Shown here piece after piece: positions 4,976 to 6,132 of a stretch of 6,132 nt of DNA. The notes under the pieces were generated by a model. The model had not been told where the DNA came from. It was given only the letters and a program-made list of their open reading frames with translations, and ran no database searches. The number at the start of each line of letters is the position of its first letter. The first letter of the stretch is position 1. Origin of the DNA: JBOGZI01 sp050697275 (GTDB lineage Bacteria > Actinomycetota > Thermoleophilia > Solirubrobacterales > 70-9); the NCBI GenBank assembly GCA_050697275.1, contig JBOGZI010000046.1, positions 1 through 6,132 of the forward strand, written 5' to 3'. The position numbers and the translations under genes are program-made.

Positions 4976-5788
4976 ATGAGTGCTGGGATGGGGAGCCTCC
5001 CACCGTCAGAAGGCCCTCCCGAGCCAACCGTCGCCGAGCGTCAGGTGGCCGATTTGATCCCGATCGAGGCCGATCCGGAGATCGCCAGAGCCGTCCTCGG
5101 TCGCGTGCCGCTCTGGTTTCACACGTTCTCGCTCGACGGGTCCAAGGAGCTCTACACCCACGGCGTCGCCCGCGACCACCGCTACCGGATCCCCGCCCTT
5201 CCCGAGGACTTCAGCAGGATGAGCGTGCTTGACGTCGGCACCTTCGACGGCTTTTACGCGTTCCTCGCCGAGGCGCGCGGGGCGAGGCGGGTCGTCGCGG
5301 TCGACAACGAGCAGTACAGGGAATGGGTCAGCTCGCGCTGGGGCGTCGAGCTGGAGGGAGGCGAGGGGTTCGCCGCGATCCGGGAGCTACTCGACTCCGA
5401 GGTCGACTACCGCCGGCTCGACGCATTCGATCTGGACGAGCTCGCTGAGACGTTCGACCTCATCCTCTGCTTCGGGATTCTCCACCGGGTGGAGAATCCG
5501 ATGGGCCTGCTCAAGACGCTTCGGCGGCGCCTCGCGGCCGGCGGACGGGTGCTGCTCGAAACCCACGGCCCGGCCGATCGGGCTCTCGAATCCTCGGCGG
5601 CGGTTCACATTCCCTCGGCAGGAGAGGTCTATGCCCGTGATGACTTCGTGTACTGGGGCTTCACCCCCGCAGGTTTGGACGCGATGGCCCGCCATGCGGG
5701 CTTCGAGGGCTTCGAGCTGATCGACGCGCCGGTGATCGACGGCCATCCGCGTGTGCTCGGGGGGCTCCGATCCGGCCCGCTCGCCTGA
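4976..5788 (+). CDS. Class I SAM-dependent methyltransferase, CmoB/DUF1698-like
   Basis: A Rossmann-fold methyltransferase that uses S-adenosylmethionine. From ATG 4976 it has 270 residues. WFHTFSLDG (47-55) matches the W-x-H-T/S-I-x-L entry segment of CmoB-like (tRNA U34 modification) and related actinobacterial proteins. VLDVGTFDGFYAFLAEARGA (84-103) is motif I, with Gly-rich SAM-binding loop and the D-G-F-x-x-F signature; VVAVDNEQ (106-113) carries the acidic ribose ligand; FDLILCFGILHRVENPMGLL (160-179) is motif IV/V, with the usual L-Y-H replaced by I-L-H; and AGGRVLLETHG (188-198) is the post-motif strand. The substrate is unknown, and orthology to CmoB itself is doubtful because no CmoA lies nearby. 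The start is uncertain: ATG 4976 and 4988 and GTG 5045 lack good ribosome sites. The best one, AAAGGAG at 4889, precedes an in-frame ATC at 4901. It appears to be transcribed alone. Confidence 0.85.
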   Translation: MSAGMGSLPPSEGPPEPTVAERQVADLIPIEADPEIARAVLGRVPLWFHTFSLDGSKELYTHGVARDHRYRIPALPEDFSRMSVLDVGTFDGFYAFLAEARGARRVVAVDNEQYREWVSSRWGVELEGGEGFAAIRELLDSEVDYRRLDAFDLDELAETFDLILCFGILHRVENPMGLLKTLRRRLAAGGRVLLETHGPADRALESSAAVHIPSAGEVYARDDFVYWGFTPAGLDAMARHAGFEGFELIDAPVIDGHPRVLGGLRSGPLA

Positions 5789-5795
5789 TCGCGGA

Positions 5796-5813
5796 CCGGC
5801 GCCTGCCCGCCGG
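5796..5813. terminator. Hairpin between the convergent methyltransferase and small membrane protein genes
   Basis: CCGGCG and CGCCGG form a perfect 6-bp GC stem around a 6-base loop, starting 8 bases after the methyltransferase stop. A moderately T-rich stretch (CGTTCTTCAAGTT) follows on the plus strand. Its position between convergent gene ends suits a terminator, possibly for both strands. Confidence 0.5.
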
Positions 5814-5845
5814 CATTCGGCTCGTTCTTCAAGTTCCGTCTGCGG

Positions 5846-6019
5846 CTAACCGGTCAGGACGCGATCGATCTCGAACTTCCTCGGCCACGCGATCGTTTCG
5901 GCCGCAACGTACAGGCCTAGGGCGAAGACGATGGTCGCCAGCCCGAACGGCCCGCGCATGTGAGGCGGCCGCTCTTCAAGCTGGACTCGCTTGTGTGATC
6001 CATCGAAGTCGACCGTCAC
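5846..6019 (-). CDS. Small protein with one C-terminal transmembrane helix (unrecognised)
   Basis: The frame gives 57 residues from GTG 6017-6019 to a TAG stop at 5846-5848. Residues 1-21 are polar (TVDFDGSHKRVQLEERPPH). Residues 23-45 (GPFGLATIVFALGLYVAAET plus IAW) form one clear hydrophobic membrane span. A short basic-acidic tail (PRKFEIDRVLTG) follows. Third codon positions are mostly G/C, as in the real genes here, which supports coding. An ATG at residue 21 is an alternative start. A stop (TAA) lies in frame about 50 bases upstream of the GTG, so the gene cannot be much longer. The GTG overlaps the TGA of another open frame (GTGA), a spacing typical of operons, although that upstream frame is itself doubtful. 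No family is recognised; a small single-pass membrane protein is all that can be said. Confidence 0.42.
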   Translation of the reverse strand: MTVDFDGSHKRVQLEERPPHMRGPFGLATIVFALGLYVAAETIAWPRKFEIDRVLTG

Positions 6020-6132
6020 CGGGTTGAGCCCGAGGTTGGTCGGATGAGCAATCGCACTGAAGCGTCGTTAGGCGGCTGCGTAGAGACCGCGGAACGAGGT
6101 TGGAGTCGTTGAATCCCGGAGACCGGTGATCC

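Noticed and set aside
4774..4977. A 67-codon minus-strand ATG frame upstream of the methyltransferase
   Set aside because: Ser/Thr/Gly-rich sequence with no hydrophobic core, no ribosome site and no family resemblance; it overlaps the open methyltransferase leader.
6016..6132. Open minus-strand frame running in from the right edge and ending with GTGA at the small membrane protein start
   Set aside because: The overlap is attractive, but only about 58% of third positions are G or C, well below the real genes, and the 38 visible residues match nothing. More sequence to the right is needed to judge it.
6050..6132. Possible tRNA or attC-like recombination site near the right end (GTTAGGC and GAATCCC motifs)
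   Set aside because: No cloverleaf can be formed around GAATCCC, and GTTAGGC has no partner RYYYAAC at a suitable distance in the window.

Overview
This is a GC-rich window (roughly two thirds G+C, with strong G/C preference at third codon positions) that most resembles a high-GC actinobacterium, probably of the Thermoleophilia/Solirubrobacterales type. The best single clue is the small NTF2-like protein that opens MSQENVEIVR, a start I associate with the large SnoaL-like families of that class. The taxonomic call is inference from recalled sequence patterns. No rRNA, tRNA, CRISPR array, insertion sequence or phage structural gene is visible.

Layout from left to right. Positions 1-141 hold the 3' end of a plus-strand gene I do not recognise. 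It converges on a short minus-strand stretch that looks like the C-terminal end of a PIN-domain (VapC-type) protein and is probably a remnant. Next, all on the minus strand, come a type-1 periplasmic-binding-fold protein (380 to about 1414), which directly follows and probably overlaps a small FMN nitroreductase (1360-1872); a SnoaL/NTF2-like protein (2197-2592); and a nucleotidyltransferase-fold protein (2782-3324) whose catalytic residues all appear to be changed. A divergent intergenic region leads to the plus-strand degV gene (3553-4441), whose reading frame is broken by one extra T. After a 534-base gap there is a CmoB-like class I SAM methyltransferase (about 4976-5788). At the right edge a 57-residue protein with one membrane helix (5846-6019, minus strand) converges on the methyltransferase.

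How the genes relate. Only the nitroreductase and binding-fold protein look like a two-gene operon. The other genes sit alone, separated by 150-530 bases with several perfect inverted repeats, some of them plausible terminators without a U-run. I see no complete multi-gene system. The observations most worth following are the apparent pseudo-nucleotidyltransferase, the single-base frameshift in degV, the binding-fold protein with no secretion signal, and a strong two-part stem-loop just upstream of the SnoaL-like start codon.
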